17,218 nucleotides of DNA from Chrysochromulina parva. Lineage: Eukaryota; Haptophyta; Prymnesiales; Chrysochromulinaceae. Both the position numbers and the translations under genes were made by a program. The stretch is taken from NCBI GenBank assembly GCA_002887195.1, contig PJAB01001108.1:1-17218 (forward strand). The letters run 5' to 3'. Below the pieces are notes generated by a model. The model made no database searches. It was given only the letters and a program-made list of their open reading frames with translations, and was not told where the DNA came from. Positions 9,501 to 17,161 of this stretch are shown in pieces (within the stretch, counting starts at the first letter, position 1; the number at the start of each line of letters is the position of its first letter).

Positions 9501-9960
9501 CGAGAAAGGGGAAGATGCATGAGCCGCCGTGCTTCTCGGCGAGGATGCACCCGTTGATGCCGCACGGCTTGTACGCTGGCTCCGGTGTGGGCTGCGCCGC
9601 GACCGATGCGGTCGCGCTTGTGGAGGTCGATGCGGCGGTGGATGCCACGGGCCACGGAGGAGCGGGAGGTGCTGCTGGGTCTCCCAGCGCCAGCGCGGGC
9701 CACGGAGGAGCCGCTGGTGCTGCAGGTTCTGGTGAGAGTGTATCTGGTGTTGGTGGTGATGCTGAGGCGGGCATGATGTCGACTTCGTGGCCTGCGAGAG
9801 CGTCGGAGTTGGCGTCGGCCACTTCATGTGCTCCGGAAGGCTCGTCGGCTGACGAATTGGCAACGCTGGTGGTGGTTGCGGGAAAATCGTCTTCGTGGTC
9901 CGTGTCGCCGTTCAGGTCGAACAACTGCGGCTTCAGCTCGTCGACGTCGTCGACCTCCAT
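4546..9960 (-). CDS. giant multidomain chromatin/RNA-binding protein (chromo, SAM-like, AP2-like, RRM, RS, Plus3-like, LOTUS-like, CCCH)
   Basis: A single frame of 1804 residues begins at the ATG at 9960 (ACCATGG context); upstream only a TTG at 10023 extends it. Segments in order: Zn-knuckle-like C133-x4-C138-x5-H144-x3-C148; chromodomain about 211-265 (LWEVEALLDRR, YLVSWRGW, TWEPAKNI); 5-residue LAKPT/LAEPT repeats about 357-409; SAM-like helical domain about 407-471; acidic EVED repeats about 479-535; AP2-like domain about 554-602 (SGYLGVCW, RYRARYRR, LGFYRTAVEAAVA); RRM about 817-900 (KAFVVLPKM, NAAFVEWKTPEAAARAL); RS domain about 924-1084 with SR dipeptides and RSRSP units; Ala tract about 1090-1155; Plus3-like domain about 1190-1310; LOTUS/winged-helix-like segment about 1514-1583; CCCH finger C1685-x5-C1691-x4-C1696-x3-H1700; Pro/Gln-rich tail about 1717-1787. 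By family knowledge, chromodomains read methylated histones, Plus3 is known from Rtf1 and plant CCCH regulators, and RRM plus RS is typical of splicing factors. I infer a nuclear co-transcriptional factor. The SAM, Plus3 and LOTUS calls are less certain than the others. Confidence 0.8.
4600..4812. repeat. trinucleotide tracts coding Pro/Gln runs
   Basis: Interspersed GGC and TGC triplet runs on the plus strand encode, on the minus strand, alternating Pro and Gln homopolymers in the last 100 residues of the giant protein. Purity is high in places (for example runs of CTG near 4677-4692), so length variation between strains is likely. Confidence 0.85.
6487..6602. repeat. GCC trinucleotide tract coding poly-Ala
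   Basis: A nearly pure GCC/GCT run encodes more than 30 alanines interrupted by single Thr residues, between the RS domain and the Plus3-like domain. Just to its right (about 6657-6695) GGCTGGGGGGGC repeated three times encodes PPAA units. Confidence 0.9.
6709..7191. repeat. hexanucleotide-rich RS-domain coding region
   Basis: GGAGCG-type 6-base units on the plus strand, densest at about 7079-7182, encode Arg-Ser dipeptides on the minus strand. A second block at about 6803-6960 of imperfect GAGCGCGAGCGGC units encodes SRSPRRR-like repeats. The two blocks are separated by a mixed Ser/Arg/His segment. Confidence 0.85.
8383..8433. repeat. 12-base tandem repeat coding EVED
   Basis: About four copies of a 12-base unit (CACCTCGTCCTC and near variants) encode DEVE/EVED on the minus strand, inside an acidic linker between the SAM-like and AP2-like domains. 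Confidence 0.8.
8734..8893. repeat. 15-base tandem repeat coding LAKPT/LAEPT
   Basis: About ten to eleven copies of GGCTYGGCGAGGGTG encode a five-residue unit, L-A-(K/E)-P-T, on the minus strand. The K/E alternation comes from one T/C difference per unit. The repeat ends exactly where the SAM-like domain begins. Confidence 0.9.
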
Positions 9961-10278
9961 GGTCTCCGAGACGAGGGCGCTCGTGAGGGTCGGGATTATC
10001 AGGCGGGTGCTGACGGGCAGCAACTCCCGAGATGGGTGCAGGAGTGATCACGGGATGGACGTGCCTCTCCGTCTTCTGTCCCTCCCAAGCAGGGACCGCT
10101 GAATTGACGGCGCGAAGACGCGCGAAGTTTTGCTTCTTGTGCGAGAAACTCCGCGAGACGCGAGACTCCAAGCCTAGCCCACGGTCCCTCCAAGTCCAAT
10201 CGCCACGTGGCAAATTGCTGTTCTGATTCTGACACGCCGACTTTCATCATCGCACGCCTACGTGCATCGCATCGGAAC
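9961..10278. promoter_or_regulatory. divergent promoter region between giant gene and annexin
   Basis: These 318 bases separate the ATG codons of two long genes pointing away from each other. No TATA box or clear initiator was seen; base composition is close to the neighbours apart from a T-richer stretch near 10125-10140. Both 5' UTRs and a shared promoter must fit here unless there are upstream non-coding exons. Confidence 0.45.
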
Positions 10279-13200
10279 ATGGGTTGCGGCGGAAGCACCG
10301 AGGCGGAGCCTGTGAGCGCTCCGGACGTCGACGCGACGCCCATCGAGACGGCTCAGGTCCAGACCGAGCTGGTCAAGGATCGGCTCGAGATCGCGGAGCA
10401 GGATGCCGTCAAGACCAAGGCGGGCAGTGATACTTTCATCGCCTCATGTCTCAAAGCGCGGGCTGAACATTCCGACGACAAGGCGATCGTGCTCGACACC
10501 TGCACGCGCCTCCAGGCGCACAATCGGCGCCTCAAGGAGTACGTGGCGATCTATGACTGCGAAACGGTCAACGAGGCGATGAACGGCGGCTTCTTGGGCC
10601 TCGGCTGCAACGACGACAAGCTGATCGCGGCGCTGTGCACGCGCACCAAGAGCCAGCTGACGCGCACTCGCCAGCGGTATCGCACCATGTACGACAAAGA
10701 CCTGCGCGCTGAGGTCAAGGGCGAGGCGGACAGCCGCTCGTATGGCCGCATGATGTTCTTCGCGATGGCGGCGCCCGACGAGTACGTGGCGGACATCATC
10801 GATTTGGCGTGCAAGGGCATGGGCTGCGACGAATTGATGCTGCTCGAGGTCTTCGTCACGCACACGCAGGCCGAGCTCCAGGCGGGCAAGAAAAAGTGGG
10901 AGGGGCGCACGGACAAGAGCCTGGTCGACTACCTGAAGGGGGAGCTCGACGGCTGGATCGGCAACGGGTTCATTCACCTGCGCCGGCTGCTGTTCCTTCT
11001 GTTCCAAGGTGAGCGGGTGGAGACGACGGACATGGACGAGGAGCTCGCCGCCAAGCAGGTCGACTGCCTGCACGAGGAGTTCGAGAAGGGCTTCTTTGAG
11101 GACTTTCATGAATCCTTTATCATCGACATCATCGGCAAGAATACGACCAACCAGAACCAGCTCGTGGCCCAGATGTATGAGAAGAAGTTTGAGACGTCGC
11201 TCACGAAGGCGCTCAAGGGCAAGTGCGGCGAGCGTCTCTTCGACGCGCTCCACGCGCTCATCATGCCCAAGCCCGAGTACGTCGCGATGCGCCTGAAGAA
11301 GGCCATGGAAGGCTGGGGAAGGGACTCCGACGTGATGACGCGCATGCTCGGCGGCTTCGATGGCGACGGGATGGCGGCCGTCGCCGAGGCCTTCGAGCGC
11401 AAGTACGGCCAGCCGCTCTGGTCGGCTCTCAAGGAGGAGCTCAAGGCGGGCAACTTCCTGAACGCCGCCACCGCGTGGCTCTCGACCATCTCTTCCAACC
11501 CGGCGAGGAGCGCCGAGCGGTTCACCGAGCTCGACTTGTCCAATGGCGACGTGGAGCTGCCCAAGCTCGTTGAGATGCTCGACTGGCTCTTCGTCGAGAA
11601 CGAGGCGCTGCTCTCCTTCATCGCGTTCCTCGACGTCGAGACCGTGCGCGAGGCGACCAAAGGATGGGGCACCGACGACACGGCCCTCATCCGCGCCTTC
11701 ACTACGCGCAACAAGCGCGCCCTTGCCCGTGTCAACATCGGCTACCGCAACAAGTACGGCGAGCCTCTCCAGAAGCTCATCGAGAACGAGATGAAGGACA
11801 ACAACTACTCGTTCCTCGCCAAGTTCCTCGTCGTGCAGGCCGAGCAGGCGGACCTCATGATCCTCGACCAAGCCATGGACGGCATGGTGATTGACCATGG
11901 GGCCCTCGTCGAGTTCCTGTGCGCGCGCCACCCGCGGCGCGTGCGCGCTGCCAAGGCCAAGTGGGAGGGCTACCATGATGACTCCCTCATCGACAAGCTC
12001 GACGACGTGCTGAGCGGCGACATGCAGACTCTCGCGATGCGCATGCTCAAAGGCAAGCGCGACGTTGACAACGATAAGGTCGACGACGCCCTCGCGCGCA
12101 AGCAGGCACACCAACTGCACGACAGCGCCATCGACTACATCGAGACCCTATGCGACAACTCGGCGCCGCAGAACGCGTTAGTGGCCAAGTACTATGAGGA
12201 GGCGTATGACTCGTCGCTCCGGCGTGCCATCTCGCAGGAGTATTCGGGCCCCGTTAAGGACGCGCTCCTCGCGCTCCTCCAAGGCCCAGCCGAGTGGTAC
12301 GCGGCGCAGCTTAGAAAGGCCTTGTCCGGCGATGAGACGAACGAGCTCGTCGTGTGCCGCATCCTCGGTGCGCACGACAAGGACGAGATCAAGGAGATCA
12401 AGGCCAAGTACGAGGAGAAGTACGACACCACCCTCAAGCTAGCCATCTCGAGCAAATGCAAAGGGAACTACAAGCGTCTCGCGGTCGCGTGGGTCGAACT
12501 CCCAGACCAGCTCGAACAGCCGGCGAAGAAGATTGAGCTGCCGACAAACGAGGAGATCAGCAAGGCGGGCGTAGAAGGCAGCAAGGCCACGTCCAAGGCG
12601 GACGATGAGATTTCGGACGACGAAACGCTCGAGAGCGGAATCAAGTCGACGTCCCCCCTCTTCAAGGCCAAGTGCCAAATGTGGACGGCTAAGTACAAGA
12701 AGTACAACGAGATGGGCAAGGCGCGCAAGGCCGCGCACTATCAGCGGCTGCTCCTCCTCAACCCGCCCCTGCCCAAGAAGAGCTCGATCCTCAAGGGATT
12801 CGCCGATGCGCTCGAGGAGGAGTACAAGAAGGACAACTCGGGCGACGACTGGACGGGTATGTGGCTCGACTCCGTCGACGAGGCCGAGTTCGAGGCCGCA
12901 GGCACCTCTAAAGACTTCTTCAAGAAATGGTTCGACGTGACCGAGTCGATGGTCGCTGAGAAGAAGGTGTCTGTGAAGGAGATGGAGGCGCACTGGGGCC
13001 TCATCGAGGAGCCACCCAAGCAAGAAAGGCTCTACGAGCCCGTGCCTCTCGCGCCTGTGGGAATGCCGGTGGCACAGTCCATGCCGATGGCACAGTCCAT
13101 GCCGCAGGCGACGCCCGCGTACGGTTCAAACTACGCGATGGCGCAGGCCAACTACGCGATGCCCGTTGCGAGTCCGTATGCCATGCCCGTCGCGAGTCCG

Positions 13201-13362
13201 TATGCCATGCCCAATCCGTATGGCAATCCCTATGGCAACTATGGCCAGCCGCAGGTGACTTCGACCTACACTACCACCTCCACAACCTTCGTTCCCCTGC
13301 AGCAGCCCATGCACTATGGGCAACAGCCCACGTATGCGCCGCAGCCCATGATGTACCGTTGA
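10279..13362 (+). CDS. octad annexin with N-terminal lipidation motif and extra C-terminal module
   Basis: This encodes 1027 residues from the ATG at 10279; an upstream GTG at 10207 in the same frame is disregarded. The start MGCGGS is a textbook N-myristoylation (Gly2) plus palmitoylation (Cys3) context, which supports this start. Eight annexin repeats form two tetrads, at about 84-402 and 440-738. Type II calcium loops are visible as KGMGCDE (179-185), EGWGRD (344-349) and the canonical KGWGTDD (461-467), each with an acidic residue about 38 positions later. Other repeats have lost the loop, for example the one at about 534-540 (DGMVIDH). Annexins bind acidic phospholipid membranes in a calcium-dependent way; eight repeats recall animal annexin A6, while most annexins have four. 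After a charged linker, an unrecognised helical, Trp- and Lys-rich module spans about 792-912, then a Pro/Tyr/Met tail (about 920-1027) with SMPMAQ and MPVASPYA repeats. The frame needs no introns. Stable membrane attachment by lipid plus calcium-dependent contacts is inferred. Confidence 0.93.
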   Translation: MGCGGSTEAEPVSAPDVDATPIETAQVQTELVKDRLEIAEQDAVKTKAGSDTFIASCLKARAEHSDDKAIVLDTCTRLQAHNRRLKEYVAIYDCETVNEAMNGGFLGLGCNDDKLIAALCTRTKSQLTRTRQRYRTMYDKDLRAEVKGEADSRSYGRMMFFAMAAPDEYVADIIDLACKGMGCDELMLLEVFVTHTQAELQAGKKKWEGRTDKSLVDYLKGELDGWIGNGFIHLRRLLFLLFQGERVETTDMDEELAAKQVDCLHEEFEKGFFEDFHESFIIDIIGKNTTNQNQLVAQMYEKKFETSLTKALKGKCGERLFDALHALIMPKPEYVAMRLKKAMEGWGRDSDVMTRMLGGFDGDGMAAVAEAFERKYGQPLWSALKEELKAGNFLNAATAWLSTISSNPARSAERFTELDLSNGDVELPKLVEMLDWLFVENEALLSFIAFLDVETVREATKGWGTDDTALIRAFTTRNKRALARVNIGYRNKYGEPLQKLIENEMKDNNYSFLAKFLVVQAEQADLMILDQAMDGMVIDHGALVEFLCARHPRRVRAAKAKWEGYHDDSLIDKLDDVLSGDMQTLAMRMLKGKRDVDNDKVDDALARKQAHQLHDSAIDYIETLCDNSAPQNALVAKYYEEAYDSSLRRAISQEYSGPVKDALLALLQGPAEWYAAQLRKALSGDETNELVVCRILGAHDKDEIKEIKAKYEEKYDTTLKLAISSKCKGNYKRLAVAWVELPDQLEQPAKKIELPTNEEISKAGVEGSKATSKADDEISDDETLESGIKSTSPLFKAKCQMWTAKYKKYNEMGKARKAAHYQRLLLLNPPLPKKSSILKGFADALEEEYKKDNSGDDWTGMWLDSVDEAEFEAAGTSKDFFKKWFDVTESMVAEKKVSVKEMEAHWGLIEEPPKQERLYEPVPLAPVGMPVAQSMPMAQSMPQATPAYGSNYAMAQANYAMPVASPYAMPVASPYAMPNPYGNPYGNYGQPQVTSTYTTTSTTFVPLQQPMHYGQQPTYAPQPMMYR
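13159..13206 (+). repeat. 24-base tandem duplication in the annexin tail
   Basis: Two nearly identical 24-base units, differing at one wobble base, encode MPVASPYA twice, followed by a shortened third unit (MPNPYG). A separate 18-base duplication encoding SMPMAQ lies just upstream at about 13077-13105. Confidence 0.85.
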
Positions 13363-13910
13363 GCACTCTCGAGGAAATGGAGTGGTCGACGAAGTGGTCG
13401 ACACCTGAGTGGTCGACACCTGGCTGCTGGTATGGGGTTAGGGTTACGTATGACGTGGTGGAGCTCGCAGGGGACCATACTTTGCTGACGGTGGGACCAT
13501 GCTTGGCTTGCAGTGCGCTTGGCGTCATGTCCATTTCGCTGGCGCCGCTAGGTGAGGTGGTGACATGCTTGGGGGGCTTGCCTATGTGCATGGGCACGGC
13601 GAGAAGTCGCATGCTATGCGGAGAGGCTTCAACCGATTGTTCCATGATCTGTGCTAATGACGAAATGTGTTGCCGTGCAAGGCTAGCGTGCCGCGCGTGG
13701 CATCATGCCCCAGACAACCAAGCACCGCACACAGTTATGATTTGTTATGTGTGATGTCAGATCATGTGCGATCTGTGTGTGGCGTGGAGAAGCGACGCTT
13801 GCAATAGTGTGTTGTTCATCGTGCCAAAAAGATGTGGGTCGGGTTTCCGGATAGTAAATCACGACAACACATTCACAGGCACAGACAAACTCACAGACAC
13901 CCCTTTCACC
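13363..13910. other. intergenic region upstream of the SNARE gene
   Basis: These 548 bases hold the annexin 3' UTR and the SNARE promoter. They contain a GTCGAC-centred direct repeat (13381-13422), TTAGGGTTA at 13438-13446, and TGACGTGG at 13451-13458, which resembles bZIP sites. An ORF spanning most of it starts only at a TTG and has no recognisable content. An ATG at 13764 is in frame with the SNARE exon but its 49 extra codons do not look like a SNARE N-terminal domain. Confidence 0.4.
13381..13422. repeat. GTGGTCGAC short direct repeats
   Basis: AGTGGTCGAC occurs three times, at 13381, 13393 and 13408. The last two copies extend to GTGGTCGACACCTG with a 15-base period. Each has the palindrome GTCGAC. 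The site is 19 bases after the annexin stop, so it is probably in its 3' UTR. Confidence 0.75.
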
Positions 13911-14329
13911 ATGGAGTTCGCTCAGCAAGGTCGCATTTCCGAGCCGCTGCTCGATCCCGAGCTCGTGCAAGTGGAGCGTACGGTATGCGCGCGCGCGCGG
14001 CACATCCCCTGGACACGCCCTTGCGAGGCTGACTCGCTCTTTGTCGGTGCCCGCAGATTGCCGAGACGGCTTCCCTCGGCGATGCCATCCTCGGCGCGCT
14101 CTACAACCAGCGCCAACGCTTGGTGGGCGCGGTCGAGCACCGTAAGCAGCTAAACGCCGAGCTCGAAGAGTCGGGCAACCTTATGCAGCGCATGATGCGG
14201 CGAATAACCTTCAAGCATGCCCGCTGGTATGGCATCATCGGCTTGCTGGTCGTCGCAATCGTGGTCACATCTTGGTGGAAGATGACACATCCGTATTTGG
14301 AGCGCGGCGGGCGCGACGGGGAGGGATGA
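13911..14329 (+). CDS. Vti1-like Qb-SNARE, two exons
   Basis: Exon 1 is 13911-13982 and exon 2 is 14057-14329; joined they encode 114 residues in phase 0. The ATG at 13911 has a good context (ACCATGG). The SNARE helix spans about residues 20-78, with TASLGDAILGALYNQRQRL carrying the central-layer glutamine (Gln42) and ending in QRMMRRI just before the membrane. The tail anchor is about 81-98 (WYGIIGLLVVAIVVTSWW), followed by 16 lumenal residues. The G..IL..L..QR pattern and the RRI before the anchor match the Vti1 group of Qb-SNAREs, which act in Golgi and endosomal fusion; membrin is a less good alternative. The usual Vti1 is about 220 residues with an N-terminal Habc bundle. Only 24 residues precede the SNARE region here, so it is either a short SNARE or lacks upstream exons. 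It converges with RPC3. Confidence 0.78.
13983..14056 (+). other. GT-AG spliceosomal intron in the SNARE gene
   Basis: The 74-base intron starts GTATGC, has an alternating GC run just inside the donor, a CTGAC branch-site candidate at 14029-14033 and ends CCCGCAG. Removing it joins ACG (Thr24) to ATT (Ile25) in phase 0 and fuses two halves of one SNARE motif. It is the only intron I can place with confidence in the window. Confidence 0.8.
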
Positions 14330-14587
14330 TTGCGCTCTGCGTCTTTTCGACAAATAGCTCACTTTTTAGGCTGTGCAAAAGACGCTCACATCTTCCGTGG
14401 AGGCTGGTCCGCCCAACCTCGCATGCAAGCTCCCTCTCTTGCCGACTTGTTGTTGAAGAGGGCACTTGTGCGTGCAACGAGCGCTGCGCAGATGGCAGCG
14501 CACAGACCACAGCGCTCAGCGGAGCGCATTGGCAGCGGCCGACCCGGGAGCTCATCGAGGGAGCTCAATGCCAACCCCGCGCGCGTC
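14330..14587. other. convergent intergenic region, no gene seen
   Basis: These 258 bases lie between the stop codons of the SNARE (plus) and RPC3 (minus). They start with a T-rich stretch after the SNARE stop. No canonical AATAAA signal was seen for either gene. Confidence 0.4.
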
Positions 14588-16324
14588 TCAATTAGTGTGC
14601 TGGAGACGCAGGATGAGCAGCGTCTTATGGAGCTTGAGAATGGCTGCCTCGAGGTAGTCTGTCCGACGCTGAGCATCGAGCACCTGCTGCCTGCTCGTCT
14701 CTCCGCCGAGCTCTGGCACTGCCCGGCTGGCACTGCCCGCGGCGACGGCGGCGGCGGCGGCCTGGCCGCCGCGGGCGAGTTTGGTCTCATGCGTGAGCCG
14801 GCCGTAGAGGTGGTGCAGGGTGCGCAGGATCTCGCTCTCGAGCGTGCGCAGCGCGTGCGGCAGCGAGACGTACCATAAATAAAAGGTGGTCTTCGGGTTC
14901 CGGTCGGCCGTGCGCGGAACCTCCTGGAGGAACACGTACTCGTCTTGCAGCAGCCGGAGCAGCAGCGGCCGAGCGTCGCGCTCGGGCAGCAGTGCTTGCT
15001 CCGCGAGCTGCTTGAGCTCGAGCTTCTGCTGACCTCGCGAGGCGCAGCCGCCGTTGGCATGATGGCGCAGCAAGATGCGGTAGAGCCGGCCTCCGGGCTC
15101 GCCGAGCTTAGCGGCGACCACCTGCTCGAGGAGGAGCTGCTTGAGAGCACTGAGCAGCTCGGGCAGCTTGAGCACGTACTTGCCGTTCAGCGAGGCGGCC
15201 ACCGTGAGTACTGGGTCCGCACAGAGGGTGTCGAGGTAGTTGCACACGAGCTGCGCGCTGACCGGCTGGTCGCTCTCCTCGAAGCGCGTGCCGAGCGCCC
15301 CCAACACGTCCTCAACGGTGAAGAGTTCATCAAAGGAAGCCTCGCGCTCCGGATGGGCGACCGAGGCGACGCTCTCGAGCCTCAGCGCACGGTGGACGAT
15401 CTCCCCCGCCGCCCGGTCGAACTTATCGCTCACGAGCTCCTCGACGGCGGCGTGCTTGAGCTCGAGCAGGAACTTGAGTACGTGCACCCTCCAGAGAGCC
15501 TCCTCCTCGGTCCTGGCCGCCTCGGCGCTCGCCCGCGCTCCGAGCGCTCCACCAGGATGGCGCAGGGCGGGGGCGGGCACGCTCGTGCTCGCGCCGCTTC
15601 CTTTGCGCTTTCGTCCCGAAGTTGGTTCAGGCGGCGAAGGCTCCGGCGCCGGTTCGGCCGCGGCTGCCGCAGCGGCGGCGTCCTCGGCGGCGGCGGCGGC
15701 CGCCGCCGCATCTGCGAGCCCTCCCGTGAGACCCCTCACCCGTGAGAGGAAGTGAGCGGCTCGCAGTCGCATGTAGGCCGCGTGCAGCGCCTGCCGCCGT
15801 TCGGCGAGCGCCTGTGAGTCGGCCGAGGCGGACGTGATGCCGGCAGCATGCATCTCGCATGCGCGCTCGACGAGCTGCTCACCCGTGAGCCGCCCGCATG
15901 CCATGACCTGCTGAAGCAACAGCACCGCATCGGCGCCGAAGCGCTTGCGCGCCATCTTGAGCATGCCCGGGAAGCATGGACGGACGAAGATCTCGTCGAG
16001 GCTCGCCTCATAGAGCGCGACGGGCGCGGCAACTGCGGCCATCGCCATGCGCTTCTTACTCGCAACCGCCGATTCTGACTTTTCTGTGCAGCGCACTATA
16101 TTGTGCTGGATCAGCACGAGGAGCGAGCAGCGCACATGCGCCTTGGACACTCGCGGCTGGAACTCACGCAGGAGCTCGACCCAAGGCGCCGCGCCGTTGG
16201 CGAGCAGCCACGTCGCGATCTCTGCGACGATCGGCCCGAACTCACCCTCGAGCACGTGCCTGGCGACGCGTAGCGCGGCGCCCGTGATTAGCGAGCCTCT
16301 CTCTCTGCTCACTCCTGGGAGCAT
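14588..16324 (-). CDS. RPC3: RNA polymerase III subunit RPC3 (RPC82/POLR3C family)
   Basis: This encodes 578 residues in one exon, close to the usual RPC3 length. RPC3 forms, with RPC6 and RPC7, the Pol III-specific trimer needed for initiation at tRNA and 5S genes in the nucleus. The N-terminal winged helix (about 17-80) ends in LLVLIQHNIVRC, highly typical of the family. The next part has FPGMLKMARKRFGADAVLLLQ (about 118-138) and GRLTGEQLVERA. An Ala/Pro-rich insert with a basic GRKRKGSG patch (about 205-260) separates the halves. The C-terminal winged helix has LLQDEYVFLQEVPRTADRNP and FYLWYV, followed by a long terminal helix. The ATG at 16324 gives the expected short lead into the first winged helix. 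The poly-Ala insert is a local feature of this genome rather than of the family. Confidence 0.92.
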   Translation of the reverse strand: MLPGVSRERGSLITGAALRVARHVLEGEFGPIVAEIATWLLANGAAPWVELLREFQPRVSKAHVRCSLLVLIQHNIVRCTEKSESAVASKKRMAMAAVAAPVALYEASLDEIFVRPCFPGMLKMARKRFGADAVLLLQQVMACGRLTGEQLVERACEMHAAGITSASADSQALAERRQALHAAYMRLRAAHFLSRVRGLTGGLADAAAAAAAAEDAAAAAAAAEPAPEPSPPEPTSGRKRKGSGASTSVPAPALRHPGGALGARASAEAARTEEEALWRVHVLKFLLELKHAAVEELVSDKFDRAAGEIVHRALRLESVASVAHPEREASFDELFTVEDVLGALGTRFEESDQPVSAQLVCNYLDTLCADPVLTVAASLNGKYVLKLPELLSALKQLLLEQVVAAKLGEPGGRLYRILLRHHANGGCASRGQQKLELKQLAEQALLPERDARPLLLRLLQDEYVFLQEVPRTADRNPKTTFYLWYVSLPHALRTLESEILRTLHHLYGRLTHETKLARGGQAAAAAVAAGSASRAVPELGGETSRQQVLDAQRRTDYLEAAILKLHKTLLILRLQHTN

Positions 16325-16438
16325 GGAGAAGGGTCAAGTGGCAGGCTTTCGCCTCCCCGTCGCCGCGTGCGAGCGGCCGGCCTCGGACAGCTGTGAATAC
16401 AGTACTGGCTGTGAATACAGTACTACGATTGTCTCCTC
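16325..16438. promoter_or_regulatory. short gap upstream of RPC3
   Basis: Only 114 bases separate the RPC3 start from the GNAT stop; both genes are on the minus strand. The gap must hold the GNAT 3' UTR and the RPC3 promoter. It contains the 16-base direct repeat described separately, and no TATA box. Confidence 0.4.
16391..16424. repeat. paired 16-base direct repeat with internal dyad
   Basis: CTGTGAATACAGTACT occurs at 16391-16406 and again, identical, at 16409-16424, an 18-base period. Each copy contains a small inverted repeat (CTGT-GAAT-ACAG) and the palindrome AGTACT. The copies lie about 67-100 bases upstream of the RPC3 ATG. Confidence 0.9.
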
Positions 16439-17161
16439 CTAAAGTAACCTCGCCACCATCGCGGTCTCCGTGAACTGGGCAGTGTCGACGAAGCCGTGGC
16501 GCTCGTACCACTCCCGCAGCTTGCCGCTGCCCCGGTCATCAGCGAGCGTGAGTACATGGGTCACGCCGCGGCCGCGCAGGGCGCGCAGCGCGTGCTCGAG
16601 GAGCGCGCTGCCACGCTCCGCGCCTCGCCACTCCGGCGCCACGTAGACGTGGACGACCCCGAGCAGGTTAGGGCGGAGTAACGGGCGGCGCACACGGCCG
16701 AGCCACACGTGCCGCCGGCGCGGCGGCGGCAGGAGCCGCTTGAAGAGTCGAAGCGTTGGATTATCGAGTGGCCCCGCCCGCAGCAGCATACTCGCCACCA
16801 CCAGCGACCCTTCGGGAGCGACGAGCAGCGCCGCCATGTCATCACCATCTCTCCAAAGCTCGAAGCTCAAAGTGCCGTGAGCGCCCGTATGCCGCGCGAG
16901 CAGCCGACCGCGCGTGCGAGCGAGGGCCGCCCTCTCATGCTGCACCCGGTACCACGGCTTCTCGGTATCAGGTTTCTCGGCATCAGGCTTCTCGTCCACC
17001 GCCGCGTCCGCGTCCGTCTCCAACCCTGCCGCCGCGTTCGCCTCTATCCCCAGCCCTGCCTCCACTTCCTTCGTCACCGCCACCACTTCTTCCTCCACCA
17101 CTTCTTCCTCCGCATCCGCCTCCATCTCCGCCTCCGCCTCCATCATCTCCATCGCCTCCAT
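16439..17161 (-). CDS. GNAT-family N-acetyltransferase with acidic N-terminus
   Basis: This encodes 240 residues from the ATG at 17161 (good context, A at -3). The frame stays open to the right edge, so a longer N-terminus cannot be excluded. Residues 1-70 are Glu/Ala-rich low complexity with three DAEKPDTEKP-like units. The GNAT fold occupies the rest: LGVVHVYVAPEWRG (about 167-180) leads into the acetyl-CoA pyrophosphate loop RGAERGSALL (about 179-188), and REWYERHGFV (about 216-225) is the usual motif B end with its Tyr. GNAT enzymes move acetyl from acetyl-CoA to amines of proteins or small molecules; the substrate cannot be told here. Transcription runs toward RPC3 on the same strand with a 114-base gap. 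Confidence 0.78.
   Translation of the reverse strand: MEAMEMMEAEAEMEADAEEEVVEEEVVAVTKEVEAGLGIEANAAAGLETDADAAVDEKPDAEKPDTEKPWYRVQHERAALARTRGRLLARHTGAHGTLSFELWRDGDDMAALLVAPEGSLVVASMLLRAGPLDNPTLRLFKRLLPPPRRRHVWLGRVRRPLLRPNLLGVVHVYVAPEWRGAERGSALLEHALRALRGRGVTHVLTLADDRGSGKLREWYERHGFVDTAQFTETAMVARLL

Noticed and set aside
8735..10102. 455-codon plus-strand open frame over the chromodomain part
   Set aside because: Its repeats (VGSAR-like) are the reverse reading of the LAKPT unit; chromo and AP2 evidence fixes the minus strand as coding.
10444..12120. 558-codon minus-strand open frame over the annexin
   Set aside because: It is antisense to well-matched annexin repeats and has a compositional pattern (Val, Leu, Glu, His) expected of a shadow frame.
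13438..13446. telomere-like TTAGGGTTA
   Set aside because: It is a single unit in a gene-dense region, so it is not a telomere or an interstitial telomeric array; kept only as a possible short promoter motif.
14874..14884. AATAAA-like string
   Set aside because: It lies inside the RPC3 coding sequence, over the conserved FYLWY codons on the minus strand.
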